Made by a program: the position numbers and the translations under genes. Under the pieces are notes generated by a model. The model had not been told where the DNA came from and did not search any database. It saw only the letters and a list, made by a program, of their open reading frames with translations. From Chloroflexota bacterium (GTDB lineage Bacteria; Chloroflexota; Dehalococcoidia; JACVQG01; JAHKAY01), in NCBI GenBank assembly GCA_018825785.1, contig JAHKAY010000007.1, forward strand, positions 1-35,032: DNA of 35,032 nucleotides. Direction: 5' to 3'. Positions 23,654 through 31,884 of the stretch are shown here, piece after piece. Positions within the stretch are counted from its first letter, which is position 1, and each line of letters starts with the position of its first letter.

Positions 23654-25302
23654 AACAGCAAAGCTGGAATCTCCTTCCCCCGGCCCCCCGGGACTTCCTT
23701 GAAGCGGAGAAACTCCCGCCCCTTATCCTTCAGGTCCTCTACAACCGGGCACTCCGGGACCCGGCCTGCTGGGAGGCCTTCCTGACTGCCGATGAGAGGC
23801 TGGGCCATGACCCCTTCCTCCTCCCAGAGATGGAGAAAGGGGTGGAGCGCCTGCGCCAGGCCATTCATAGCGGTGAGAAGGTTGGTATCTACGGCGACTA
23901 TGATGCCGATGGGATTACCGCCACCGTCTTGCTCGTCCAGGGGCTTGAGGCCCTGGGGGCCCAGACCGTCCCCTTCATCCCTACCCGCCTCCACGGCCAC
24001 GGCCTCCACTCCCCCGCCCTGGAGAGCCTCTTCCAGCAGGGGGTCTCCCTGGTCCTCACCGTTGACAGCGGGACCAACGGCTATGATGAGGTAGCCCAGG
24101 CCCAAAGGCGTGGGCAGGATATAATCATCACCGACCACCATGTCTGTCCCCCCCTCCTCCCCCCAGCGGTGGCCGTTGTAAACCCCAAAAGGCCCGATTC
24201 CCTTTACCCTTTCCCCGACCTGACGGGTGTGGGGGTAGCCTACAAGCTCCTCCAGGCCCTGCTGGGGGACGTCGCCCCCGGCCTGGATCTGGTGGCGCTG
24301 GGGACGGTGGCCGATGTAGCCCCCCTGCTGGGGGAGAACCGCTACCTGGTGAAGGAGGGGCTGAGGCTCCTCAACGCCCCCCGCCGCCCCGGCATCAGGG
24401 AGATGCTCCGCTTCTCCGGCCTGGCGAGAGTGGATGCGGAGAGCATCGCCTGGGTCCTGGGCCCCCGCCTCAATGCTGCCGCCCGCCTGGAACATCCCCT
24501 TGTCAGCTACCACCTCCTCCTCACCCCTTCCACCGAGGAGGCCCAGCGCCTGGCAGAGGAACTGGAGGGGATGAATGCCGAAAGACAGAGGCTCACCGGG
24601 GAGGCCCTGGTCTGGGCCCGGGAGCAGGCCCTGGCCCAGGGCGACAACCGTTTCCTTCTGGTCCAGTGCAGAGATGTCCCCCTGGGGGTGGCCGGCCTGG
24701 TAGCCAACCGGCTGGTGGAGGAGTTCTGCCGCCCGGCGCTGGTGGTGAGACTGGGCCCAGAAACCTCCAGCGGCTCGGGGCGCAGCATCGCCCAGTTCAA
24801 CCTCTTCTCCGCCCTCCAGGAAAATGAAGACCTACTGCTCCGCTACGGCGGCCACCCCAGGGCCGCCGGCTTCACCATCGCCAGCGAGAACATCCCCCGC
24901 CTCCAGGAGAAACTGGTGGAGAGGGCCAACCGGGAGCTAAAGGGGCTGGACCTGAGGCCCGAGATAGTGATGGATGCCCGGATATCCCTGGCCGAACCTG
25001 ATGGCCAGTTCCTCCAGTTCCTCCCCAGGCTGGCCCCCTTCGGCTTCGGCAATCCCAACCCGGTCTTCCTGAGCCAGGGGGTGAAGGTGGTGGAGGCCCA
25101 CCAGGTAGGGGACAAAGGGGACCACCTAAGGCTCAAACTCAGGGCCGGGCCGGTGACCTGGGATGCTATCGCCTTTGACTGCGGGGGGGAGGAGAGAAAG
25201 CTGTCACCCTATCTGGATATAGTCTATTCCTTCAGCACCGACTGCTGGGGGCCAAGAGAGACCTTGAAGCTGGAACTCCACGACTTCAGGACATCAGTCT
25301 AA
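23650..25302 (+). CDS. recJ: Single-stranded-DNA-specific exonuclease RecJ
   Basis: The 550-residue DHH-family nuclease has the metal-binding motifs GDYDADGITAT (82-92), TVDSGTN (138-143) and TDHH (161-164), and a DHHA1 domain with YGGHPRAAGFTI. RecJ degrades single-stranded DNA 5' to 3' in repair and recombination. The ATG at 23650 overlaps the fabF stop (ATGA), which implies coupling; an upstream in-frame ATG at 23533 only adds a shadow of fabF. Confidence 0.93.
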   Translation: MKQQSWNLLPPAPRDFLEAEKLPPLILQVLYNRALRDPACWEAFLTADERLGHDPFLLPEMEKGVERLRQAIHSGEKVGIYGDYDADGITATVLLVQGLEALGAQTVPFIPTRLHGHGLHSPALESLFQQGVSLVLTVDSGTNGYDEVAQAQRRGQDIIITDHHVCPPLLPPAVAVVNPKRPDSLYPFPDLTGVGVAYKLLQALLGDVAPGLDLVALGTVADVAPLLGENRYLVKEGLRLLNAPRRPGIREMLRFSGLARVDAESIAWVLGPRLNAAARLEHPLVSYHLLLTPSTEEAQRLAEELEGMNAERQRLTGEALVWAREQALAQGDNRFLLVQCRDVPLGVAGLVANRLVEEFCRPALVVRLGPETSSGSGRSIAQFNLFSALQENEDLLLRYGGHPRAAGFTIASENIPRLQEKLVERANRELKGLDLRPEIVMDARISLAEPDGQFLQFLPRLAPFGFGNPNPVFLSQGVKVVEAHQVGDKGDHLRLKLRAGPVTWDAIAFDCGGEERKLSPYLDIVYSFSTDCWGPRETLKLELHDFRTSV

Positions 25303-25835
25303 TGGGCATGCAATCCATCCCGGCGAGGCAAGGGTCGGATGCCTATCTCGACATTGAGACCACGGGCCTATCCTGGCTGGACTCTAAGATAACAGTAGTT
25401 GGCTTATATCTGGTTGATGGCAGTGACAGCCGACTGGTGCAGATGGTGGGCAAAGAGATAACCAGGGACAGCCTGCTGGAAGCGCTCAGGATGGTAAAGA
25501 CGATTTTCACCTACAATGGCAGCCGCTTTGACCTCCCCTTCATCAATGCTGCCCTGGGTATAGACCTCTCCGGCCTGTTCGTCCACTGCGACCTTATGTA
25601 TGACTGCTGGCAGAGCAATCTATACGGCGGCTTCAAGGCGGTAGAAGCGCAGCTAGGCATTCGCCGGCAGTTGAAGGGCATCAAGGGGTGGGATGCAATA
25701 GTGCTGTGGCAGAAATACTCGCACTATGGTGACCAGAATGCTCTGGCCCTATTACTACAATACAACAAAGAAGACGTGATAAACCTGAAAGCCTTGAGGG
25801 AAAGGCTCATCCTGGCACGCAACAGGCCGGTGTAA
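25302..25835 (+). CDS. RNase H-like DEDDy exonuclease (YprB-type domain)
   Basis: The 177-residue protein shows the DEDDy exonuclease pattern: DIETTG (Asp17, Glu19), TYNGSRFDLPF (Asp77), and YNKEDV (Tyr154, Asp158). This is the YprB/RNase_H_2 type. Its ATG overlaps the recJ stop by one base (TAATG), so it is probably made with RecJ and may act in the same repair or RNA-processing step. Substrate is unknown. It ends exactly against the stop of the convergent tlpA-like gene. Confidence 0.85.
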   Translation: MGMQSIPARQGSDAYLDIETTGLSWLDSKITVVGLYLVDGSDSRLVQMVGKEITRDSLLEALRMVKTIFTYNGSRFDLPFINAALGIDLSGLFVHCDLMYDCWQSNLYGGFKAVEAQLGIRRQLKGIKGWDAIVLWQKYSHYGDQNALALLLQYNKEDVINLKALRERLILARNRPV

Positions 25836-26339
25836 CTACCTGGAAACGGCCCTCACCCGCGGCAGAATGGCTTCCTTGCTGGAGAAGGCCCCCACAGTGA
25901 TGCTCCGCACCACACCCTCCCGGTCCAGGATAAAGGTGGTGGGGAGAGTGCTGATATTGTACAGCGTTGCCACATCCCCCGTCTGATTCATGACCACAGG
26001 AATGGTGATGCCCCTTTCTTTCATGAACTGGGCCACCATCTCCGGGCCCTCCTCCCCAATATCAACAATTAGGAACGCCACACCCTCGTCCTGGACCTCC
26101 TCCCAGGCCGCCTGGAGGAAGGGCATCTCCGCCCGGCAGGCAGGGCACCAGCTGGCAAAGAAGTTCAGCAGCACCACCTTCCCCCGGAACTGGGCCAGGG
26201 AAACAGGGGACCCATCCGCCAGGGAGGGAAGGGTAAAGGCAGGGGCCGGCCGGCCGAGCTGAACTGACGTAGACCCCCGGCAGGCCCCCAGAAGGAGAAG
26301 GCCCAGGACAAAGGCCAGGAAAATCAGCCTAGAGCGCAT
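25836..26339 (-). CDS. TlpA/ResA-like thiol-disulfide oxidoreductase lipoprotein
   Basis: The 167-residue protein has a lipobox LLGAC (Cys20) and a thioredoxin fold of the AhpC/TSA-Redoxin type with active site WCPAC (Cys65, Cys68) and the cis-proline segment TLPTTFI. The ATG at 26339 follows aggagg and overlaps the ccdA stop by 11 bases; an in-frame ATG at 26378 is less likely. ResA-like proteins take electrons from CcdA and reduce CxxCH cysteines outside the membrane so heme can be attached. This fits the four heme lipoproteins in this window. Confidence 0.92.
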   Translation of the reverse strand: MRSRLIFLAFVLGLLLLGACRGSTSVQLGRPAPAFTLPSLADGSPVSLAQFRGKVVLLNFFASWCPACRAEMPFLQAAWEEVQDEGVAFLIVDIGEEGPEMVAQFMKERGITIPVVMNQTGDVATLYNISTLPTTFILDREGVVRSITVGAFSSKEAILPRVRAVSR

Positions 26340-27024
26340 ACGAGACCTCCTGATAGACAATATATACCCCAGCCACAATCAGGACAAGGCCGGTTATCCA
26401 CCTCATCCAGGGCAGCAGAGAGCGCAGGCGCCGGATGATGGCTTCTTTGGCCAGGGCGCTGGCGAGGCTGACCACCACTATCACCGACCCCATCCCCAGC
26501 CCGTAGCTTATGAACTCCCTCAGTCCCCCCACCGCTCCCTGGGAAGAGAAGGCCCAGCCCACCAGTACCAGGAAAATGGGCAGGGAGCAGCCCAGGGAGA
26601 CCACCCCGTACACCAGGCCAAAGAGGAAGAAGGCCAGAGGCCCCCTCCCTTTGGGGAGCTGGAGGGGGGAGGTGAAGCCCAACAGCTTCCCCCGGAGGTG
26701 CCAAATCCCCACCCCTATAAGTCCCACCCCCGCCACCACCCCCAGCCAGGGGAAGGCCTGCGTGAGCGACTGGCCCGCGTAGTGCAGTACTATCCCCGCC
26801 ACCGAGAAGAGGACGGCAAAGCCCAGCGTGGCCAGGAGGCCCAGGCCCAGGGCCCTCAGGAGCCGCCTCTCACCCCCTTCCAGATAGTAGCCCACATAGG
26901 CCACCAGCAGGGGAAATCCGCAGACGCTGACCGAAGCCAGGACCCCCGCCCCAAAAGCATACCCCACGGGCAGGTTCTGGACAAAGGTCTGCAGGAGGCC
27001 CCTCAGCGGGGAGGAAAGGTCCAA
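26329..27024 (-). CDS. ccdA: CcdA-like transmembrane electron carrier for cytochrome c maturation
   Basis: The 231-residue membrane protein has about six hydrophobic segments and the paired conserved cysteines of the DsbD/CcdA family, in VSVCGFPLL and SLGCSLPIF. It moves reducing power from thioredoxin across the membrane to the TlpA/ResA-like protein encoded next. The start used is TTG 27024, three bases after the lgt stop. No ATG near the N-terminus fits better. Confidence 0.9.
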   Translation of the reverse strand: MDLSSPLRGLLQTFVQNLPVGYAFGAGVLASVSVCGFPLLVAYVGYYLEGGERRLLRALGLGLLATLGFAVLFSVAGIVLHYAGQSLTQAFPWLGVVAGVGLIGVGIWHLRGKLLGFTSPLQLPKGRGPLAFFLFGLVYGVVSLGCSLPIFLVLVGWAFSSQGAVGGLREFISYGLGMGSVIVVVSLASALAKEAIIRRLRSLLPWMRWITGLVLIVAGVYIVYQEVSYAL

Positions 27025-27027
27025 GGC

Positions 27028-27813
27028 TCAGCTGCCCAACGCCTCCTTCTTAACCCAGTGGGCCCGGGCCACCAGCCAGGGCACCGCCACCAGGAGGATG
27101 AGCAAGGCAATAAGCTGGGCCTGGACCAGCCCGAAAAGCCAGGGATTGTTCACCCGGGTGAAGGTGATGAAAAAACGCCCCACGGAATAGAGGGCCAGGT
27201 ATAAGACAAATAGGGAGCCATCGGGCCGGAGCCTCCCCCTCAGCCGGAGGACAATCGCCAGCACAATCAGGTCCCAGACAATCTCATAGACAGGGGAGGG
27301 ATGAGTGGGGACCCCCTGGGGGGCATAGGTATCGGGATTGGTATAGGTGAAGGCCCAGGGCAGGTCTGTAGGCTTGCCGGTGGCATCCCCGTTGACGATA
27401 TTGGCCAGGCGGCCTATGGCCTGGGCTATGATAAGCCCCGGGGCAAACAGGTCGGCAAACTTGCGGAAGGGAATACGGTGGACCCGGGAGCCTATCCAGG
27501 CGGCCAGGGCCCCCCCCAGGATGGCCCCGTAGATGGCCTGCCCCTCCCCGCCGATGATTTTCCCCGGGTTCTCCAGGTAGTAGCTCAGCTGGTCTATAAC
27601 ATGGACCAGCTTGGAGCCGATTATCCCCCCCGGGATGCCCCAGAGGGCCAGGTTGGTAACGTCATCAGGTTTGAGCCCCAGCCTCTTGGCCTCCCTCCAG
27701 GAAAAATATAAGGCCGCCAGCACCGCTACGATGATAATCGAGCTGTACCAGCGCAGGCTGAAACCCCCCACCCTGAAGATGGTCGGGTCTATGTTTATCA
27801 CGATACCGGCCAT
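27028..27813 (-). CDS. lgt: Prolipoprotein diacylglyceryl transferase
   Basis: The 261-residue membrane enzyme adds diacylglycerol to the lipobox cysteine of prolipoproteins. The family signature IGRLANIVNGDATG with Arg135 is present, as are the C-terminal YSVGRFFITFTR residues. At the place of the E. coli His103 the sequence has Tyr95 (QAIYGAILGG), a substitution that may be normal for this lineage. Its substrates here include the lipoproteins encoded at both ends of the window. The ATG overlaps the end of the FAD oxidoreductase gene by 16 bases. Confidence 0.94.
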   Translation of the reverse strand: MAGIVINIDPTIFRVGGFSLRWYSSIIIVAVLAALYFSWREAKRLGLKPDDVTNLALWGIPGGIIGSKLVHVIDQLSYYLENPGKIIGGEGQAIYGAILGGALAAWIGSRVHRIPFRKFADLFAPGLIIAQAIGRLANIVNGDATGKPTDLPWAFTYTNPDTYAPQGVPTHPSPVYEIVWDLIVLAIVLRLRGRLRPDGSLFVLYLALYSVGRFFITFTRVNNPWLFGLVQAQLIALLILLVAVPWLVARAHWVKKEALGS

Positions 27814-29114
27814 TTTTCTCCTTTCAGACCCTCCAGCACAAGGTCTGCCGCCACCCTCCCCAGGCGGATGCTGTAGTTCATCCCCCGGTCCTGGGGGTAA
27901 ATCTGGGACGTGTTGGCCAGATACAGCCCCCGGATGGGGGTGCGGTGGGGCGGCAACCTCTGGGAATATCCAACGGTGATAACAGGCTGGGCATAGGCTT
28001 CCTTAAAGAGATGATACTCCACCACCCAGTCAGGTGTAAACCCCGGCGCTATCCTCTTGAGGGCCGGCAGGTAGTAGTCCAGCAGGGCCTCCTTCCCCAG
28101 GGCATAGATGGGGCTGGAGACAGGCAGGTAGTTGCTGAGGTAGGCTATCCTCCTCCCGCCATATTCCTCGGGGGGGACAAGATTGGTGTGCTCAACCAGG
28201 GCCACGAAAGGGACCTGGGGGTCGGCAATATTGAGCCAGTATACAGAGGTGAGAGGCCGGTCCAGCACCAGCACCAGGCACATGGCCCCCAGGTAGGATA
28301 TGCCACCCCCGAAGTCAGCCGGCAGCTCCGGCGCCAGCCTCCGCAGGACCTCCAGGGAGCTGGTAACGATAGCGGCATCACAGGGCTGGGATTTACCCCC
28401 CGCCTCCACCGCCTCCACCCCGCCCCCAGCCAGTCTTATCCTGTCCACTGGGGCGGCGGTGTGGATTTCCCCCCCCTTTCCTTCAATGCTCTCCTTCAGG
28501 ACGTCAACCACCCGGCCGAAACTGCCGTTGAGATACCCCAGGAACTCCCGCTGCATTGCCCTGCCCCGGGAGCCAAAGCGGAGCCTCATCTTGGACCAGA
28601 GCCAGACCATACCTATCTCCGGAGCCCTCTCCCCAAACTTACCCCGGAGCAGAGGCTCCCAGACTACCCGGTAGACCCTCTCGCCGGCGTGGCTCCTCAG
28701 CCACTCCTGGGCGGTAAGGTCCTCAAACCCCTCCCCTGAAGCGACGCGCTGGAGGCGGAGGGAGAAGAGGCCCAGGCGCAGGCGGTCGCAAATAGCCAGA
28801 GGCGAAAAACGGAGGAGGTCCAATGGTGTGCCGAAGGGATAGACCCTCCCATCATAGAAGAACCCCACCCTGGATGGTATCCAGCCCAGGTCTGCCCCCA
28901 ACCCCAGCTCATGGATAAGGTCAATGATATCGACATCGCTGCGGAAGATATGGTGGTAGAAGCCCTCCAGCCTCTTCCCCTCCACGCTGAAGGTACGGAC
29001 CTGCCCCCCCAGGTCCCTATCCTTTTCCCAGAGATGGACCTGCGCCCCGGCCCTCAAGAGCCGCCAGGCGGCGCTGAGGCCGGCCATCCCCCCTCCCACC
29101 ACCCCCACCCTCAA
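27798..29114 (-). CDS. FAD-dependent oxidoreductase of the protoporphyrinogen oxidase/amine oxidase type
   Basis: The product is 438 residues from TTG 29114. It begins with a dinucleotide-binding motif VGVVGGGMAGLSAAWRLL followed by the acidic residue in LWEKDRDLGGQ. It ends with the matching FAD motif RGLYLANTSQIYPQDRGMNYS. The TTG overlaps the stop of the membrane protein gene upstream (TTGA), and a longer frame to 29423 is only a shadow of that gene. Relatives act in porphyrin, carotenoid or sugar (UDP-galactopyranose mutase-like) chemistry. With flippase and glycosyltransferase-like neighbours, an envelope role is possible, but the substrate is unknown. Confidence 0.82.
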   Translation of the reverse strand: MRVGVVGGGMAGLSAAWRLLRAGAQVHLWEKDRDLGGQVRTFSVEGKRLEGFYHHIFRSDVDIIDLIHELGLGADLGWIPSRVGFFYDGRVYPFGTPLDLLRFSPLAICDRLRLGLFSLRLQRVASGEGFEDLTAQEWLRSHAGERVYRVVWEPLLRGKFGERAPEIGMVWLWSKMRLRFGSRGRAMQREFLGYLNGSFGRVVDVLKESIEGKGGEIHTAAPVDRIRLAGGGVEAVEAGGKSQPCDAAIVTSSLEVLRRLAPELPADFGGGISYLGAMCLVLVLDRPLTSVYWLNIADPQVPFVALVEHTNLVPPEEYGGRRIAYLSNYLPVSSPIYALGKEALLDYYLPALKRIAPGFTPDWVVEYHLFKEAYAQPVITVGYSQRLPPHRTPIRGLYLANTSQIYPQDRGMNYSIRLGRVAADLVLEGLKGEKWPVS

Positions 29115-30076
29115 GGGGTCCCCCCGGGGAACGGACGGAACGAGCCACGATACCACCAGATAAGGGCCAGGCCTATAACGGTGCTGGGGACCAGCAGGAC
29201 CAGGTGGACAACCCCAATATAGGCCGTGGCCACAGCCCCTTCCACCCCAAAGAGGACAATGGTCTGCCTGCCGAAATACTCGTAGGGGCCGACACCCCCG
29301 GGGAGGGAGGGAAGGGTGATAGCCAGGTTGGCAATAGTGGAGGCCAGGAGGAGGACGTTGAAGGGGAGCTTCAGCTGGAATGCCAGGGCCATGAAGTAAA
29401 ATACCCCCGCCTCCGCAAACCACACCAATAGAGAGAAGAAGATGACGAGCGCCAGGGTCCCCGGACTACGGATAGCCTTTACCCCGGAGAGGGCCAGCTC
29501 CAGATACCTCTCGCCTTTCTCCTTCCAGCGCGAGCGCAGAAAGGGCCGGGCCAGCCGGCGGGGAATTTGGGGGGAGGAGATGGCGATGAAGAAGAGGAGC
29601 AGGAAGGCCCCGTAGAGGGTCAGGGCCAGGGTGGCTATGTGGCGGGCCCATCCGGTGAGGGGGAAGAAGAGGCTGAGGCCCACAAGCAGTAGCATCAGGG
29701 CCAGCCCGTCAAAGACCTGGTCCAGTACTACCGTGGCCCCCATGGCTACATTGCTTATGCCCTCCCTCTGCCCTGCCATATAGGTCCTGGCCACCAGTCC
29801 CACCTTGCCCGGCAGGATGTTGTTGAGGGCAAAGCTTATCACCATGGGAACGAAAAGGCGCTGGGGGCTCACCCGGGCAAGGGGCAAAAGAATATACCTC
29901 CAGCGTACCGCCCGGAACCACAGCCCCCCCAGATAGGCCAGCACCGCCGGGATAGCCCAGAGGTAGTTGACCCGGCTCAGGCTTGCCACTACCTGCCTCA
30001 TATCTACCCGGTAGAAAAACAGATAGAGGAAAACCAGGGCCAGAATAAGACCTATCCAGAACCGCCTTCGGAACAC
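29111..30076 (-). CDS. YbhN/LPG-synthase-type integral membrane protein (UPF0104 family)
   Basis: The 321-residue protein has about eight membrane segments and matches the lysylphosphatidylglycerol synthase membrane-domain family: WFRAVRWRYIL near the N-terminus, NNILPGKVGLVARTYM, and LPGGVGPYEYFGRQ near the C-terminus. It lacks the soluble aminoacyl-transferase domain of MprF, so it is more likely a lipid or lipid-linked-glycan flippase-like protein. The start is GTG 30076 after aaagg. It overlaps the FAD oxidoreductase gene. Confidence 0.88.
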   Translation of the reverse strand: MFRRRFWIGLILALVFLYLFFYRVDMRQVVASLSRVNYLWAIPAVLAYLGGLWFRAVRWRYILLPLARVSPQRLFVPMVISFALNNILPGKVGLVARTYMAGQREGISNVAMGATVVLDQVFDGLALMLLLVGLSLFFPLTGWARHIATLALTLYGAFLLLFFIAISSPQIPRRLARPFLRSRWKEKGERYLELALSGVKAIRSPGTLALVIFFSLLVWFAEAGVFYFMALAFQLKLPFNVLLLASTIANLAITLPSLPGGVGPYEYFGRQTIVLFGVEGAVATAYIGVVHLVLLVPSTVIGLALIWWYRGSFRPFPGGTP

Positions 30077-30080
30077 CTTT

Positions 30081-30100
30081 GGGGGGTATTATAACCCCCC
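30081..30100. other. Small inverted repeat with TATAAT in the loop
   Basis: Six G and six C residues flank an eight-base AT-rich centre. On the minus strand it contains TATAAT 10 bases before the GTG of the downstream gene. It could be a weak hairpin or a -10 element; a TTGTAG 18 bases upstream is a poor -35. Confidence 0.35.
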
Positions 30101-30111
30101 TATCCCCTTGC

Positions 30112-31869
30112 CTACAACCGCGGCAAGAGGGCTACTCCCTCGCTGCTCCAGTAGGGGAGGACATCGCGCCGGGAGAAGTAGCCCCACCACCACCTGGCCG
30201 CCTGGGGCAGGTCCCGCAGTCCCCACCCCTTGTAGTCCTCCCGGAACCACACCAGGAGAGTGAATCTCTCCGCCCGGTAGTCATCCTTAGAGAGCTTGAG
30301 GGAGTCCGCCTGGGCGGGCCGGGCCAGGACGGCGTCACCGGGGGCGACGCCAGAGATGGAATAGAGGACGTCCTTGTTGTTCCTAAGATACCATGTCCAG
30401 GGCCAGCTCACTTCAGTCTCCACCCGCAACCTGAAATCTTGCTGGCGGGAAAGGACGTCCAGTTCCTCCTTCACCCTCACGATGTCCCAGGAGCCCTGTG
30501 CATAGACCAGCATCTGAGCCGGCTCGTCGCTACGGTTGAAGCTGGCCTGGAAGGAGGCCCTGGCCCAAAAGACGAACAGGAAAAGGAAGGCTATGGCCCC
30601 CACGGCCAGGGGGAAACCCTTTACCCTGCCCAGAAGCTCCCCCCCAAACCTCCCCGCCAGCAGTATAAGGGGCAGGGCGATGTGCAGGACCAGCCAGGGG
30701 GCCTTCTCCCCAACGAAGGTGAACATCAACAGAGCCCCCACCGCCCAGTAGAGGAGAAAGCTGGTAAAGCGCTGGCGGCGGCGGAGATAGTACACAAAAC
30801 CCACCCCCCCCAGGATGAGGGGCAGGAACTCGTATATGGAAAGGAGGAGGGGATAGTAGAACCAGGGCTGGGACAGGCGGTCCCTTCCGTGCTGCACCAG
30901 CCAGTAGCCCAGGGACCCCCACGCCCCCGTCGCCAGCCCATCCGTCGTATTCTGGAAGAAGGTGGTGTAAAGGGTTATATAAATCCCGTAGAAGAGCACC
31001 GCCGAAAGGAGCCAGCGCCGGGGAGACCAGCGGAGGCCCAGGAAAAGAGAAACCCCAAAGAGGAAGATGCCAACCCCCGCCGCCACCCACATTCCCACCC
31101 CCACAGGCGACCCCTCTGGCGCCGTGGAGCTGGCCAGGGTTATCCCCAGAAGGCCCTGAAAAATACTCGCCCCCGCCGCGTAGAAAGGCAGGGCCAGGGA
31201 CAAGAGGAGCAGGAACATGGCGGCCGGTGGGGAGAGGGAGGAGAAACTAAGGCCCCTCTTCAGGGCCTGAAGGAACTCCCGCCAGGTGAAGAAGAGGAGA
31301 AAGAGGAGGAAAAGGGGGAGGAACAGCATCGTGGTCTCCATGGTGACAAAGCCCATCGCCAGGGCAAAGGCCCCCAGATAAAGGTAGCCGTCCTTCCCAT
31401 CCTCCCAGTAGCGCCATATTGCCGTGACCAGGAGCAGGACCCAGAAGGTCATAAAGATGTCGTCCCGGATGAAACGGCTGAAATAGAGAAAAGACGGAGA
31501 AAAAGTCAGAAAGACCGCGGTGAGGAAGGCCCCCTTCTCCCCCAGCCCCTTTCTCAGGAGGTAGGGGAGGAGAACCAGCAGGGCCCCCATGAAGGCGGGC
31601 AGGAGGCGGGCGGTGAAATCGCTGTCCCCGAGAAACTGAAAGATGGCGGAGGTGAACAGGAACTTGAAGGGGCCATGCATCATGGGGTCGTGGGCATAAC
31701 CCCTCCCCATATAGAAATCCCAGCTGTAATAGGCGTGGAGGGACTCATCATAATGGTAGGGACGGGCCTCCAGGTCCCAGAGCCTCATCCCCAGGGCCAC
31801 GAGGAAAAGCAAGAGATAGGGCCAGAACCTGCTATCCCACCTGATGGATGGCCGCTGCCTCATTCCCAT
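30112..31869 (-). CDS. TIGR03663-type (Agl23-like) GT-C membrane protein
   Basis: The 585-residue protein has many membrane segments. An early loop has ARPYHYDESLHAYYSW, with the Asp-Glu pair typical of GT-C glycosyltransferases. HDPMMHGPFKF and SRFIRDDIFMTFW follow, as in the TIGR03663/Agl23 family known from archaea and Chloroflexota. Agl23 is described as associated with flippase activity in archaeal N-glycosylation. A soluble part follows at the C-terminus (about 420-585). It lies 15 bases after the DUF2298 gene, a pairing typical of these lineages. Confidence 0.87.
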   Translation of the reverse strand: MGMRQRPSIRWDSRFWPYLLLFLVALGMRLWDLEARPYHYDESLHAYYSWDFYMGRGYAHDPMMHGPFKFLFTSAIFQFLGDSDFTARLLPAFMGALLVLLPYLLRKGLGEKGAFLTAVFLTFSPSFLYFSRFIRDDIFMTFWVLLLVTAIWRYWEDGKDGYLYLGAFALAMGFVTMETTMLFLPLFLLFLLFFTWREFLQALKRGLSFSSLSPPAAMFLLLLSLALPFYAAGASIFQGLLGITLASSTAPEGSPVGVGMWVAAGVGIFLFGVSLFLGLRWSPRRWLLSAVLFYGIYITLYTTFFQNTTDGLATGAWGSLGYWLVQHGRDRLSQPWFYYPLLLSIYEFLPLILGGVGFVYYLRRRQRFTSFLLYWAVGALLMFTFVGEKAPWLVLHIALPLILLAGRFGGELLGRVKGFPLAVGAIAFLFLFVFWARASFQASFNRSDEPAQMLVYAQGSWDIVRVKEELDVLSRQQDFRLRVETEVSWPWTWYLRNNKDVLYSISGVAPGDAVLARPAQADSLKLSKDDYRAERFTLLVWFREDYKGWGLRDLPQAARWWWGYFSRRDVLPYWSSEGVALLPRL

Positions 31870-31884
31870 TCCCTCGGCCCTATT

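Noticed and set aside
27798-29423. 541-residue form of the FAD oxidoreductase
   Set aside because: The first 103 residues are a shifted reading of the membrane protein gene; the dinucleotide-binding motif begins at TTG 29114.
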